Of a DNA stretch of 50,974 bases, positions 26,090 through 34,622 are shown piece after piece. The position numbers and the translations under genes are program-made. This DNA comes from an uncultured Lachnospiraceae bacterium (lineage in GTDB: Bacteria > Bacillota > Clostridia > Lachnospirales > Lachnospiraceae). Every line of letters starts with the position of its first letter. The first letter of the stretch is position 1. The stretch spans positions 1 through 50,974 of the forward strand of contig CAJTPF010000022.1 in the NCBI GenBank assembly GCA_910578175.1. Direction: 5' to 3'. The notes under the pieces are model-generated. The model did no database searches. It was given only the letters and a program-made list of their open reading frames with translations, and was not told the DNA's origin.

Positions 26090-28846
26090 TTAGTTGTTAA
26101 CTTTCTTTTTACTCACAATTACCACTGCCGCACTTACAAACAACAGAATCAGTAATGTTGCCGGAAGAATATCTCCGGTATCTACCGCTGCGCCATTGTT
26201 AGCTGCTGTAGTAGGAGCCACTGTAGGAGCGGAATCTGAAGATAAACCAACTGTTAATACTGTCTCGGCAAAACCATCCGTGAAATTTACCTTAATAATA
26301 TGTTCACCCTCTGAAAGTGACTTCAGGTAAGCCTCTGAAAATGTAAGTATTGTAGAACCTTCTGTAACAGTATAGTTGGAAGGATCAACCACTGTACCAT
26401 CTACCAGTACTTCCACAAACTTATTGATATCTCTGTCTAAACGAAGAACATATGTACCGCTTCCGTTATATGTTGCATCCTTACCTTCCAATATCACAAC
26501 ATTCGGAACCGAACCATCATCCGGTTTGGTATCATCTTCGGAAGTAGTCACATCTTCTTCCGATGTAGTCTGGTCTTCTTCGGTGGTATCTTCTTCCGAT
26601 GTGGTGTCGTCTTCTCCGGTGGTATCTTCTTCCGATGTGGTGTCATCCTCGCCTGTAGTCTCATCTTCCGTCGGTTTTTCAACGTCCTCTAATTCTTCCT
26701 GGGTAGGTTCATGGTCAAACCAGGTGTTTTGTGCATACCACCATTCTCCTGTGGTCCGGCTTAAATCCTCTGTCTGATCTCCGTTGAAATTAAAGATCAA
26801 ACTTGCTGCATCCACGCCCGGCAGTTCTAATCCAAACCATCCGTCACCTTCATCCGTCATCTCTGCCCCCGGCCAATCGGCTGGCTCAACTGCACCTGCC
26901 GGAGTTATTCCCCAGTAATATACATTTGCTCCGCCCCAAGGACTTAAGAAATGAAGTTTAATGCCGTCAAATAAATCCTCATCTTTTGTAATGGTTGGCT
27001 GGGTTTCCGTTAAATCCTGACCGAATATATACCATAATGTAGTACTTTCCTTTGTAAGTGTATATTCTCTGTCCAAATCCTGTCCGCCATCCCAGGAACC
27101 TTTTGTCAATCGTGCAATCGCACCGATTTTGTTATATGGAATAGATATCGTTCCTTTCAGCCATACGTTTCCGTCATCGTCTGTATAGGTTTCCGTAAAT
27201 TCCATAATATTATTTACTTCCGCATCCTCCGTATTAAATAAATAGATATCAGAATCTTCTATGGAAGGAGAAGTATTTCTTGCATAATAATAATATACGG
27301 TCACATCATACATCTTATCCACAACAGAGACCGTTACCGGAATCGAAAATCCGTCCGAAGTCTTTGCTGTCAGAATAACCGTGTCACCTTCGTAATCCGC
27401 ATCGACGGATAAAACAGTACCGTCAACGGAGGCGCCTGCCGCATTTGCTATTTCATATGCAACGGCCTTATCTTCCGTGGCTCCATCCGGACCATAATAT
27501 GTAAGCGTTGCCGGAAGTTCCAGACTCTCGCCTTTTTTAACGGATAATTTTCCTGCCGGCGCCGAAAGACCGGAAATTGTAAATACACTGTTTCCATTCT
27601 TTACATCCGGATTTGCCGGGTCCGTCATCCAGTCCGGTGATTCCGATAGCGGATTTCCAATAAATTTATATTCATATGTACCTGGTTTTAAACCTGTGCA
27701 GGCATAAGTATATACGCCGTCATTGTCTTTTGTCATAACCGGAGCAGAAGCCGCATCCCATGTGGTAGCTGTTCCTGCAACTGCAACACTGTCATAAGTG
27801 TCCGGGTCCGGTTTAAATCTGAAGATCACTCCATCCTCTGTAATCTCAGGTGATTTTATATCAGAAGCAATGAAAAACGTACTGTTTCCGTCTGCGTTTA
27901 CATTACTGTTTAACGGATCGGTAATCCAGTTACCGTTCTTTACAAACTTATATTCATATAATCCCGGAGCGACATCATTTAATGTAATCGACCAATATCC
28001 TGTCATGCTGTCATAAACCATATCCTGACCGGTCCAGACCGGTGTGGTCATTGTTCCGGCAACCTGAGCGGTAAGCGCACCCGGCGCATATAACTTAAGA
28101 GTAACGGAACGTCCGTTGATCACCGGGCTGACAACCGTCGGATCTTCATCCGGATATTCTACGGTCGGCAGGATGGTAAAGGTACTGTTTCCTCCCAGCG
28201 TTCCTGCCTCCATATTATAATAATCTTTTAAAAACGTACCATAAGACGGACCGGATGCTGTATAGACATTTATTCCATATTCATATGTATCTGGTGCCAA
28301 TCCGCTGACTGTATAAGTGTAATGGGATCCGTCTTTGGATAACTCCATATCTTCCTCACCCCAGCCATTAAATGCACCTTTGATTTTTACTGATGTGGCA
28401 TCTTCCGGTACCTGCTCTACGGGATAATTAAATGTAACAGTATCGCCGTTTACCACAGGGCTGTGTACCATTCCCGGAACCACCAGTTTCGAATTATCAC
28501 TGTTAGGATAATAGGTATTATTTGTCGGATCCAGCTCCCATGAGCCGTCTACTATCAGCTTATAAGCATAGACCCCGCTGGCCATCTGCTTATTTAATAT
28601 CCACTCACCGGATTCGTTTTTTACCATCTTCCAGTCTTCGGCGCTGTTACTCCACGAATTAAAATCTCCTGCTACATACACTGCCGCAGCATCAGGGTTG
28701 GTATATTTAAATGTCACATTATATACCCCGTCCTGTTCTGAAACAGTAGGTGCTGCAGAAAGCTTAAATGTCATGGCCGGTATCATCATTACCGTTATGG
28801 TCAGTACCATGACAAGACTCAGAAATTTTTTTAAATTTCTTTTCAT
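26090..28846 (-). CDS. Wall-anchored multimodular starch-binding protein without catalytic domain
   Basis: This 918-residue protein has a signal peptide (1-31). Four repeated beta modules of the CBM48/E-set kind follow (about 32-425; the first contains VYVAGDFNSWS), then an Ig-like spacer and a CBM41/pullulanase-associated-like module (about 512-625). A CBM26-like module spans about 640-720, with the typical WPGAEMTDEGDGWFGLELPG and a DLS motif. An acidic Thr/Ser/Glu linker (about 725-785), another beta domain and a C-terminal VDTGD, membrane helix and KKK tail suggest sortase-type or membrane anchoring. No glycoside hydrolase domain is present, so it should hold starch or glycogen at the cell surface for separate amylases. 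The ATG has AAAGGAG about 8 bases upstream. Confidence 0.88.
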   Translation of the reverse strand: MKRNLKKFLSLVMVLTITVMMIPAMTFKLSAAPTVSEQDGVYNVTFKYTNPDAAAVYVAGDFNSWSNSAEDWKMVKNESGEWILNKQMASGVYAYKLIVDGSWELDPTNNTYYPNSDNSKLVVPGMVHSPVVNGDTVTFNYPVEQVPEDATSVKIKGAFNGWGEEDMELSKDGSHYTYTVSGLAPDTYEYGINVYTASGPSYGTFLKDYYNMEAGTLGGNSTFTILPTVEYPDEDPTVVSPVINGRSVTLKLYAPGALTAQVAGTMTTPVWTGQDMVYDSMTGYWSITLNDVAPGLYEYKFVKNGNWITDPLNSNVNADGNSTFFIASDIKSPEITEDGVIFRFKPDPDTYDSVAVAGTATTWDAASAPVMTKDNDGVYTYACTGLKPGTYEYKFIGNPLSESPDWMTDPANPDVKNGNSVFTISGLSAPAGKLSVKKGESLELPATLTYYGPDGATEDKAVAYEIANAAGASVDGTVLSVDADYEGDTVILTAKTSDGFSIPVTVSVVDKMYDVTVYYYYARNTSPSIEDSDIYLFNTEDAEVNNIMEFTETYTDDDGNVWLKGTISIPYNKIGAIARLTKGSWDGGQDLDREYTLTKESTTLWYIFGQDLTETQPTITKDEDLFDGIKLHFLSPWGGANVYYWGITPAGAVEPADWPGAEMTDEGDGWFGLELPGVDAASLIFNFNGDQTEDLSRTTGEWWYAQNTWFDHEPTQEELEDVEKPTEDETTGEDDTTSEEDTTGEDDTTSEEDTTEEDQTTSEEDVTTSEDDTKPDDGSVPNVVILEGKDATYNGSGTYVLRLDRDINKFVEVLVDGTVVDPSNYTVTEGSTILTFSEAYLKSLSEGEHIIKVNFTDGFAETVLTVGLSSDSAPTVAPTTAANNGAAVDTGDILPATLLILLFVSAAVVIVSKKKVNN
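26521..26660 (-). repeat. Tandem repeat encoding the acidic linker
   Basis: A unit of about 36 bases encoding DTTSEEDTTGED-type residues is repeated about twice almost perfectly, with degenerate 15-21-base variants on one side. It keeps frame (36 is divisible by three), so copy-number change would alter linker length without frameshift. Confidence 0.75.
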
Positions 28847-28977
28847 ACAATCATTCTCCTTTCGATATAATTTGCTTCAAGGTAATTTCCGCCCCTGTAA
28901 AAATTCACTAAAAAACCTCGAGCGCTTATTGCTATATCATCATTTTTTACAACAAAAAACGCATATAGAATGATTAT

Positions 28978-29006
28978 ATTATATCCTATTTTCATAAACA
29001 TAACAA
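28978..29006 (-). promoter_or_regulatory. Promoter of the starch-binding protein gene
   Basis: TTGTTA (29001-29006), a 17-base spacer and TATAAT (28978-28983) are on the minus strand. The leader would be about 125 bases. I see no recognisable riboswitch in it. Confidence 0.6.
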
Positions 29007-29055
29007 GAAAAATTTAATTAATTCGTGTAATATGTACAAATTTTCTGTCGTACTG

Positions 29056-30996
29056 TCAGAAACAGGTGATGTCCGACTTATTTAATCTGGAAACATATTG
29101 AATAAACTCCGCCTCTGGCAGCGGTTTTGAAAAATAATACCCCTGCAGATACTCGCAGCCCATTTCCGTAAGTTTTTCAGCCTGCTCTTTGGTCTCCACT
29201 CCTTCCGCCACGATTTTGTATTCCAGTCTCCGAATCATGGCAATACTGCTGGCCAGTGCGATTCCTGCTTTTTCATTTGCAAAAGAAGACCAGACTATGT
29301 TTTTGTCCACTTTGATCAGGTTAAACGGCAGTTCCACAAGATAATTGATATTAGAATATCCCGAACCATAATCATCCAGAGAAAAATTCACGCCGTAATC
29401 CACCAGATGAATCATGTTATTACCCACGATTTCCGGAGAATTCATGGCCGCAGTCTCGGTTATTTCCAGATTGATCTGTCCCGGTTCCAATCCGTAACGA
29501 TTGATCATCCCGGCCACTCTTGAGGCCATATTGTGTTTCATACACTCTATGACGGAAACATTTACTTCAATATATTCTATCCCCTTTGCCTTTATATCGT
29601 TTTCCTTCATGAGCCGGCACACATTTTCCAGAACAAATCTGCCGATCTTCAATATGGAACCGTCTTCTTCCGCAATCGGTATAAACTCTTCCGGTGAAAT
29701 AAATCCCAGTTCATCATCAATCAGGCGTACGAGCGCTTCCGCTGAATTGACCCGGCCTTCTTTCGTCGAATATATAGGCTGGTAATAGATCTGAAAACTT
29801 TCTTCCTGAATGGCTTTTTGTATCGCTTTCCGTATCTGGTTTTTCCTGTTTCCGTAAAATGACTGAAACTCATTGGCATAAACGATCCGGGTACCTCTGC
29901 CGTGTTCTTCGTTAGAGATATAGTCGGTACAATCAAATATCTGCTCCAGACTGCTGACATCCTCCGGACATCTTATAATACAGATATCCATATCAACAGG
30001 AATTTCCACATCTCCGACTACCCAATTCTTTGTACAGGTATTCTGTATCTTTTTTGCAATCTCATTTAAAAGTGCTCCGTCAGACTCCGTTTCAGCGTCA
30101 ACTATATAAAAAATGTAATCGCCCACATGATAGATTTCAAAACCCGAGGAAATTGTCTTCAGGTATTCGGAGATTGCAAATTCAAGACCGGCCATACATT
30201 CGATTCCAAAATTTTTCTCCAGATATTCCACGTCATCCACCGAAACTGACATAACGGAAACAGAGTTATCCTCTTTAATATTTATATTTGCAAAATTTAC
30301 GAATGCCTTCTTATTATACAGACCCAAAACTCCGTCAACCAGATCCGCCCTCTGTTCCAGGCTTGCGTAGATCAGCAGAAAACACAAAGCTTCTCCAAAG
30401 CCTTCGACCAGAAAATACGGATATAACGTCTGCAGGGCAACGGGAATGGATATCACTGCTATAAACAGGTAAACGCAGAATATTTTATATGCTTCGATAT
30501 ATCTTCTGTTTTTTGTTACATATATAATCGTACATGCAAAGTAAATAATGGCTACTATGTACAACAGATACATTCCGGGTCCCCGGACATACTGACCATT
30601 TTCATTGATTTCAAAAATAAACTCGGTAAACACATTAGAAACCAGCAACAGCAGCACTGTAATATATGGTGTGAAAAACAATGCTTTCATCCATGTTTTA
30701 TACCTGCTGACCTTTGTGGTCATGCTTATGTTATATATTACAAATAACATAGGGAGTGCAATATGGACAACGAAATATAAACTATTTAAAAAGAACCCGA
30801 TTCCAACCGGCAGATCAATCCTTGCATTCACTGTGATACCTGCTGCCAGATCACAGGAAGTGGATATAAACAGCAGATAAATCATGCAGATATAAATCTT
30901 ATTTTGTCCAACCTTAAGATTTTTTCTGGAATAATATAGGACTATCTCTGCCACAAGCACCAGAATCGCACAGATGTCATAATGTATATTGTACAT
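29056..30996 (-). CDS. Membrane EAL-domain c-di-GMP phosphodiesterase with degenerate GGDEF
   Basis: The N-terminal 220 residues contain about seven hydrophobic helices, forming a membrane sensor. A GGDEF-like domain follows (about 225-370), but its signature reads HVGDYIF instead of GGDEF, so cyclase activity is not expected. The EAL domain (about 385-640) keeps the catalytic set: EALVR, the Glu in LEITETA, DDYGSGYSN, the KVDKN lysine, AEGVE and LQGYYFSKPLP. It should hydrolyse c-di-GMP. I choose the ATG at 30996 (646 residues), with GAAAGAG 8 bases upstream. A GTG at 31005 would overlap the previous stop. The gene is translationally close to the YbaK-like gene and probably co-transcribed. 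Confidence 0.9.
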   Translation of the reverse strand: MYNIHYDICAILVLVAEIVLYYSRKNLKVGQNKIYICMIYLLFISTSCDLAAGITVNARIDLPVGIGFFLNSLYFVVHIALPMLFVIYNISMTTKVSRYKTWMKALFFTPYITVLLLLVSNVFTEFIFEINENGQYVRGPGMYLLYIVAIIYFACTIIYVTKNRRYIEAYKIFCVYLFIAVISIPVALQTLYPYFLVEGFGEALCFLLIYASLEQRADLVDGVLGLYNKKAFVNFANINIKEDNSVSVMSVSVDDVEYLEKNFGIECMAGLEFAISEYLKTISSGFEIYHVGDYIFYIVDAETESDGALLNEIAKKIQNTCTKNWVVGDVEIPVDMDICIIRCPEDVSSLEQIFDCTDYISNEEHGRGTRIVYANEFQSFYGNRKNQIRKAIQKAIQEESFQIYYQPIYSTKEGRVNSAEALVRLIDDELGFISPEEFIPIAEEDGSILKIGRFVLENVCRLMKENDIKAKGIEYIEVNVSVIECMKHNMASRVAGMINRYGLEPGQINLEITETAAMNSPEIVGNNMIHLVDYGVNFSLDDYGSGYSNINYLVELPFNLIKVDKNIVWSSFANEKAGIALASSIAMIRRLEYKIVAEGVETKEQAEKLTEMGCEYLQGYYFSKPLPEAEFIQYVSRLNKSDITCF

Positions 30997-31001
30997 AATT
31001 A

Positions 31002-31499
31002 TCACTCTTTCTTCATAATAATATCCCCGGTAACAGCCCCCGTAACACGGATCAGATCAATAGGTGATAACAGTATCTGGATGCCTGTTTTCCCTCCACT
31101 TACAATTATCTCATCAAAATCATTAACACTTTCATGGATCACCGTCGTATAATTTTTCTTCATTCCAACCGGTGAACATCCCCCCCGGATATATCCGGTA
31201 ATGGTATTGATATCTTTCACATGTATCATTTCTATGTTTTTTTCAGACACGGCCCTTGCCGCCTTTTTCATGTCCAGTTCTTCCGCAACAGGTATTACAA
31301 ATACATAATGATTTCTGCTTTTTCCCACTGTTACCAGTGTTTTGAATGAACGATCATATGGCTGTCCCAGCATGTCCGCAATGCTGGTCCCATCTTTAAA
31401 TTCATCACATTCATACGTATTTATACGATATTTAACTTTATTTTTATCTAAAATTCTCATGGCATTCGTTTTATTGTCTTTTTCTTTTGATCTTGCCAT
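31002..31499 (-). CDS. ybaK: YbaK/EbsC-family Cys-tRNA(Pro)/Cys-tRNA(Cys) deacylase
   Basis: This 165-residue protein belongs to the YbaK/ProX trans-editing family. It has the N-terminal TNAMRILDKNKVKYRINTYE, the catalytic-lysine segment RSFKTLVTVGKSRNHYVFVIP, and the GYIRGGCSPVGMKK motif typical of YbaK. The family removes cysteine or similar amino acids mischarged on tRNA(Pro). Length matches the family norm of about 155-165. The ATG is 15 bases from the best GGAGG, an unusually long gap, but no other in-frame start codon fits. Its stop lies just before the EAL gene start. Confidence 0.93.
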   Translation of the reverse strand: MARSKEKDNKTNAMRILDKNKVKYRINTYECDEFKDGTSIADMLGQPYDRSFKTLVTVGKSRNHYVFVIPVAEELDMKKAARAVSEKNIEMIHVKDINTITGYIRGGCSPVGMKKNYTTVIHESVNDFDEIIVSGGKTGIQILLSPIDLIRVTGAVTGDIIMKKE

Positions 31500-31584
31500 A
31501 ATAACAGATTCATACCTCCCTCTGTTCCTTATATAATAAAATAGTTTTGTGAGTTTTATAAGCTATATCTGCACAGGCATATTA

Positions 31585-32802
31585 TTATTTTCTCTTTAGA
31601 TTAGTATAATGGCTCTTTATCATCCTATACAAATCCAATCCCTTTTCCTGACCAACTTTATTTACCATCATCTTATAAAAATGCTGTTTTCCCGTAGACA
31701 TTCCAATTGCCTCAACCAGCACAGGAACATATGAATCATCATATTTATCTTTTATCAATTCCCGGACATCATCATTAATATTCAGCTTAACTTCCGCTGC
31801 AAATACTTTATTTTTTGAAATTGGGTTCTGCGGATTCGGCGGAAGCGGCTTCATAACCGATAGATCTGCCGAAGCTGCCGGTATCCTGTCCGCCGGACTG
31901 TTTATCAGTTTTTCCATTGCCTTATTGATCAGACGGTTCACCGGAAGTTCGTCTTCAACGCCCCGTTTATTAATATCCGAATCAGTCTTATGCCCGGATT
32001 TTTGTTTTCTGGTTCCCGGCTTGCCCGGTTTCCAGGGTTTCTTGTCTCCGGCCGTCTGTCTCCACGGCTCATTTGATTTACGCTCATCATTCTGCCATGG
32101 TTTCCGGTTTCCCGCACCTTCCCGGTTTGGAACCCTGTAATAAGGTTCGGCTTTTGTAAATATGTTTGTACTATATGTCGTACGTTTTGGTCCCGGCGGT
32201 CTGCCATATACCCTGGTTTCTGTTCTCTCATTTACGGATCCGGTATCTTCTTTCTGACGTGCCTCTGATACCTGTTTCTCATTGTCCTCCCCACTGGCGG
32301 ATTCATCAAGCGTATCTTTGGAAACCTCTTCTCCGTTGACCGAAAGAATGACTCCGTCTTTTCCGCTCAGCCTCTCGATGAATCTGCCGGCAAGTCCGTC
32401 TTCAAAATCACTGTCCAGTTCAATATTATCAAATGCCGCCCTGATACTTTTGCATAGCTTGATGTCGCAATTACATTTATCCCGGTTCTCATCCCAGAAA
32501 TTTGTTACGCATAAAAAACCTTTGTCTCTGCTGATTATAACGATTTCCTTAAAGGAATTCTCCATAACCAGATATCCTAAATATGTTGATAATTGAAAAT
32601 CAAGGGAATTATGTCCTCCTCTGAGAATTCTGTAAGTCTCTATCTCGGCCGAACTCTTACTCAATAATGTATGAACATCAAAAGTTATTGCATCCGCATT
32701 CTTACTGTAAAAAATTACAACCTTATCCTCTGATGTTAATTCTTCAACTCCCTTTAAACCCTCCGATCTCACATTCTCGAAATCTACTAAATAAACTGTC
32801 AT
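31585..32802 (-). CDS. PIN-like domain protein with charged linker
   Basis: This 405-residue protein has an N-terminal PIN-like nuclease domain (about 1-135) with spaced acidic residues: Asp7 in YLVDFENV, an Asp in GGHNSLDFQLSTYLG, and IISRDKGF. A long basic and hydrophilic linker (about 150-290, rich in Lys, Arg, Gly and Pro) suggests RNA contact. A small C-terminal helical domain (about 325-405) ends in GLDLYRMIKSHYTNLKRK. I recognise the architecture as common in Clostridia but cannot name a substrate. AGAAAGG lies about 10 bases before the ATG. It appears monocistronic. Confidence 0.75.
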   Translation of the reverse strand: MTVYLVDFENVRSEGLKGVEELTSEDKVVIFYSKNADAITFDVHTLLSKSSAEIETYRILRGGHNSLDFQLSTYLGYLVMENSFKEIVIISRDKGFLCVTNFWDENRDKCNCDIKLCKSIRAAFDNIELDSDFEDGLAGRFIERLSGKDGVILSVNGEEVSKDTLDESASGEDNEKQVSEARQKEDTGSVNERTETRVYGRPPGPKRTTYSTNIFTKAEPYYRVPNREGAGNRKPWQNDERKSNEPWRQTAGDKKPWKPGKPGTRKQKSGHKTDSDINKRGVEDELPVNRLINKAMEKLINSPADRIPAASADLSVMKPLPPNPQNPISKNKVFAAEVKLNINDDVRELIKDKYDDSYVPVLVEAIGMSTGKQHFYKMMVNKVGQEKGLDLYRMIKSHYTNLKRK

Positions 32803-32967
32803 TTAAAATATTACCTTTCTGTTCAAGCACTCACTTATTTACCTGTACAGATATAGCAGTCTGTGCCCTTTATAAACGGGTACAACTATTTTAATTATAG
32901 CAGAATAAAGGAATATATAAAAGGTTCTTTTAACAAGTTTTTCATATATTTTATTGCTTATTCGAAC
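32803..32967. promoter_or_regulatory. Intergenic region with likely promoter for the PIN-like gene
   Basis: On the minus strand TATAAT follows TTCTGC inside an AT-rich stretch (about 32893-32905), with a weak TTTATA 16 bases upstream. No gene or terminator is evident in the 165 bases. Confidence 0.4.
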
Positions 32968-33552
32968 TTACTCAACATTTATTTTACAATGAAGATTTAA
33001 TTTCTGTATCAATGGTGTTTCCTTCTTATCTGTTTCCCGGCCGGTATCTGACCTTCCGTATATTTCTACCCAGGCGTCAAATTCATAATTATTTCCTTTA
33101 AACAATTCTATGATTTCCCGGGGCTTTATGATATGGGAAATAATCGCCAGATTTTTGTTTCCCGGATTTCCGCTTATTTCACTCTCCAGGATATTGTTTC
33201 CGGATATGACTATGTCCGTAACCGGATCACCGAAAAGAGGCATGATGGAATAGGACAATATGATTTCAAATATACCGCCTTTCAAAAACTGTTTTGCTTT
33301 ATTTTCGTCCAATACGATATTCAGCTCTGTTCCATTGTTTGATATTTCCATATCCGTCATATCCACAGGATATATCCCCTCATAAGATTTCAGTACCAAT
33401 GCATAGGTTTCCGGTCCCGAATGCCCATATGCCGGTAGTTCTGCCTGCATATCCGCTTCCAGGTCCCGACGGTTTCCCCGGTTACCGTAAAGAATTCCCA
33501 TTCCCAGTACAAACAGTAGAAATATACATACTGATATTCTTTTTTCCCTCAT
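32968..33552 (-). CDS. Small exported protein of unknown function
   Basis: This 194-residue protein begins with a basic start and hydrophobic helix (about 5-22, ISVCIFLLFVLGMGILYG), a signal peptide or anchor without a lipobox cysteine at the right place. The rest is hydrophilic with predicted beta strands (YALVLKSYEGIYPVDMTD, LNIVLDENKAKQFLKGG). No known family is recognised. AAAGGGG lies about 7 bases before its ATG. It is preceded by a 181-base gap that can form alternative hairpins. Confidence 0.7.
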   Translation of the reverse strand: MREKRISVCIFLLFVLGMGILYGNRGNRRDLEADMQAELPAYGHSGPETYALVLKSYEGIYPVDMTDMEISNNGTELNIVLDENKAKQFLKGGIFEIILSYSIMPLFGDPVTDIVISGNNILESEISGNPGNKNLAIISHIIKPREIIELFKGNNYEFDAWVEIYGRSDTGRETDKKETPLIQKLNLHCKINVE

Positions 33553-33604
33553 TCCGTAACCCCTTTACTCTATGATCAGCCAGCTAAAAGATTCTATAAA
33601 TAGG

Positions 33605-33697
33605 TTATGCGGAGCCTGTCCCGTTTAGAACAATTCTCCGCACATTTTACACTTTATTTATATTCCGGAAACAGGCCCCCTTCTCTCAGCCGCATAA
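33605..33697 (-). other. Structured leader with mutually exclusive hairpins
   Basis: TTATGCGG (33605-33612) can pair with CCGCATAA (33690-33697), supported by GCCTGT (33614-33619) with ACAGGC (33671-33676). The same arm, TGCGGAG (33608-33614), can instead pair with CTCCGCA (33636-33642). The region lies between the nicotinamidase and exported-protein genes. No known riboswitch class fits. Confidence 0.4.
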
Positions 33698-33733
33698 TCG
33701 CCGTCTTTTGAACACCCCATGATAACAGGCGAT

Positions 33734-34264
33734 TCAGTATATTTTTATCTGGCACATTTTCATCGCGTTAAGGGCGTTCAGATGGCTTTCCGGCGTCACC
33801 CCTGCACAGAGCCCGGCATCCACGGATATAATCGCTTCCGGAAAAAAAGCCTTTAAGATCATTGCATTGGATATGACGCATATATCCGTACACAAGCCGC
33901 ATAATTCGATTTCCAATTCTCCCGTATTCGAAATATCTCCTGCGGTTTTCCGGATAACTTCCGGTAAATCCACCGATCCGAATGTTGTTTTATTTATGAT
34001 AAGGGAATCATCCGTTTCCAGCGCCCCGTCTAATTCAAATCCCGGCGTTCCTTCTACACAATGCATTACCGGAAGATTCTTTCCTTCCTGTGTTTCCAGA
34101 TAATCTCCGGTATGGGTATCCCTGGTGAATATGACCTTAATCCCCTGTTTTTTATACTCTCTTACTTTTTCTGCTACAGGCCCGACAATGGCCAACGCTT
34201 CCTTTGTCCCCAGAGAACCGTTTATGAAATCTTTCTGCATGTCTACCACTACCAATATCTTCAT
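33734..34264 (-). CDS. Isochorismatase-family cysteine hydrolase, nicotinamidase-like
   Basis: This 176-residue protein has the catalytic Asp in VVDMQKDFINGSLG, the Lys in INKTTFGS and the nucleophilic Cys in CGLCTDICV, preceded by the family-typical cis-peptide position. Metal-site residues D and H are present in TRDTHTGDYLETQEG. This pattern fits nicotinamidase (NAD salvage), though other amidases of the family look alike. The ATG at 34264 is chosen because AAGGA is 7 bases upstream. An upstream ATG at 34288 lacks a site. The C-terminus (MKMCQIKIY) is typical and complete. Confidence 0.88.
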   Translation of the reverse strand: MKILVVVDMQKDFINGSLGTKEALAIVGPVAEKVREYKKQGIKVIFTRDTHTGDYLETQEGKNLPVMHCVEGTPGFELDGALETDDSLIINKTTFGSVDLPEVIRKTAGDISNTGELEIELCGLCTDICVISNAMILKAFFPEAIISVDAGLCAGVTPESHLNALNAMKMCQIKIY

Positions 34265-34301
34265 TATCCGTTCCTTCTTTCTGATCAAATATTAATAATA
34301 C

Positions 34302-34330
34302 ACGATATCATTTTTTATTTACTCCGTCAA
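34302..34330 (-). promoter_or_regulatory. Promoter of the nicotinamidase-like gene
   Basis: TTGACG (34325-34330), a 17-base spacer and TATCGT (34302-34307) with TGA in front form an extended -10 promoter on the minus strand. Confidence 0.5.
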
Positions 34331-34349
34331 CGATATTTTTAAAAACCAC

Positions 34350-34378
34350 TTGCATTTTATTCCGTTTTCCTCTATAAT
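34350..34378 (+). promoter_or_regulatory. Promoter of tRNA-Lys
   Basis: TTGCAT (34350-34355), a 17-base spacer and TATAAT (34373-34378) stand 14 bases before the tRNA. The start would fall near 34385. Confidence 0.7.
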
Positions 34379-34392
34379 ATCCAAAGCGTTTT

Positions 34393-34465
34393 GCGCGACT
34401 AGCTCAGTTGGTAGAGCACCTGACTCTTAATCAGGGTGTCCAGGGTTCGAACCCCTGGTCGCGCA
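34393..34465 (+). tRNA. tRNA-Lys(CTT)
   Basis: A 73-base cloverleaf: acceptor GCGCGAC with GTCGCGC, D-arm GCTC/GAGC, anticodon stem CCTGA/TCAGG with loop CTCTTAA (anticodon CTT), T-arm CAGGG/CCCTG with TTCGAAC, discriminator A. CCA is not encoded. Confidence 0.97.
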
Positions 34466-34469
34466 TTAG

Positions 34470-34518
34470 AAGTACCAGTTTTGAAGACGTATGAGCTTCG
34501 GGGCAGGTGCTTTTTTTG
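34470..34518 (+). terminator. Terminator after tRNA-Lys
   Basis: AAGTACC and GGTGCTT can pair across an inner GAAG/CTTC helix and are followed by a T7 run ending near 34518. Confidence 0.65.
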
Positions 34519-34546
34519 ATTTTAAATTAAAATTTCTAAATTTTAT

Positions 34547-34574
34547 TTGCAAGTTGATATATCTGTGTTATACT
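34547..34574 (+). promoter_or_regulatory. Promoter of the AI-2E family permease gene
   Basis: TTGCAA (34547-34552), a 16-base spacer and TATACT (34569-34574) preceded by TGT (extended -10). Confidence 0.55.
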
Positions 34575-34622
34575 AATCACCACAATATTATTTTGATTTT
34601 CAAAGAGATGAGGGCTGTTCAA

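Noticed and set aside
26521..26660. CRISPR-like repeats
   Set aside because: The repeats are contiguous, coding and in frame with no spacers.
33640..33735. TPP riboswitch-like GGCTGAGA on the minus strand
   Set aside because: GGGGTG and CTGAGA are present, but the downstream conserved CCTGATCTGG and GCGTAGGGA parts are missing.
33650..33770. Short minus-strand frame (ending LREGGLFPEYK) after the nicotinamidase-like gene
   Set aside because: It has no convincing ribosome binding site, starts inside the previous gene and the neighbouring family end is already complete.
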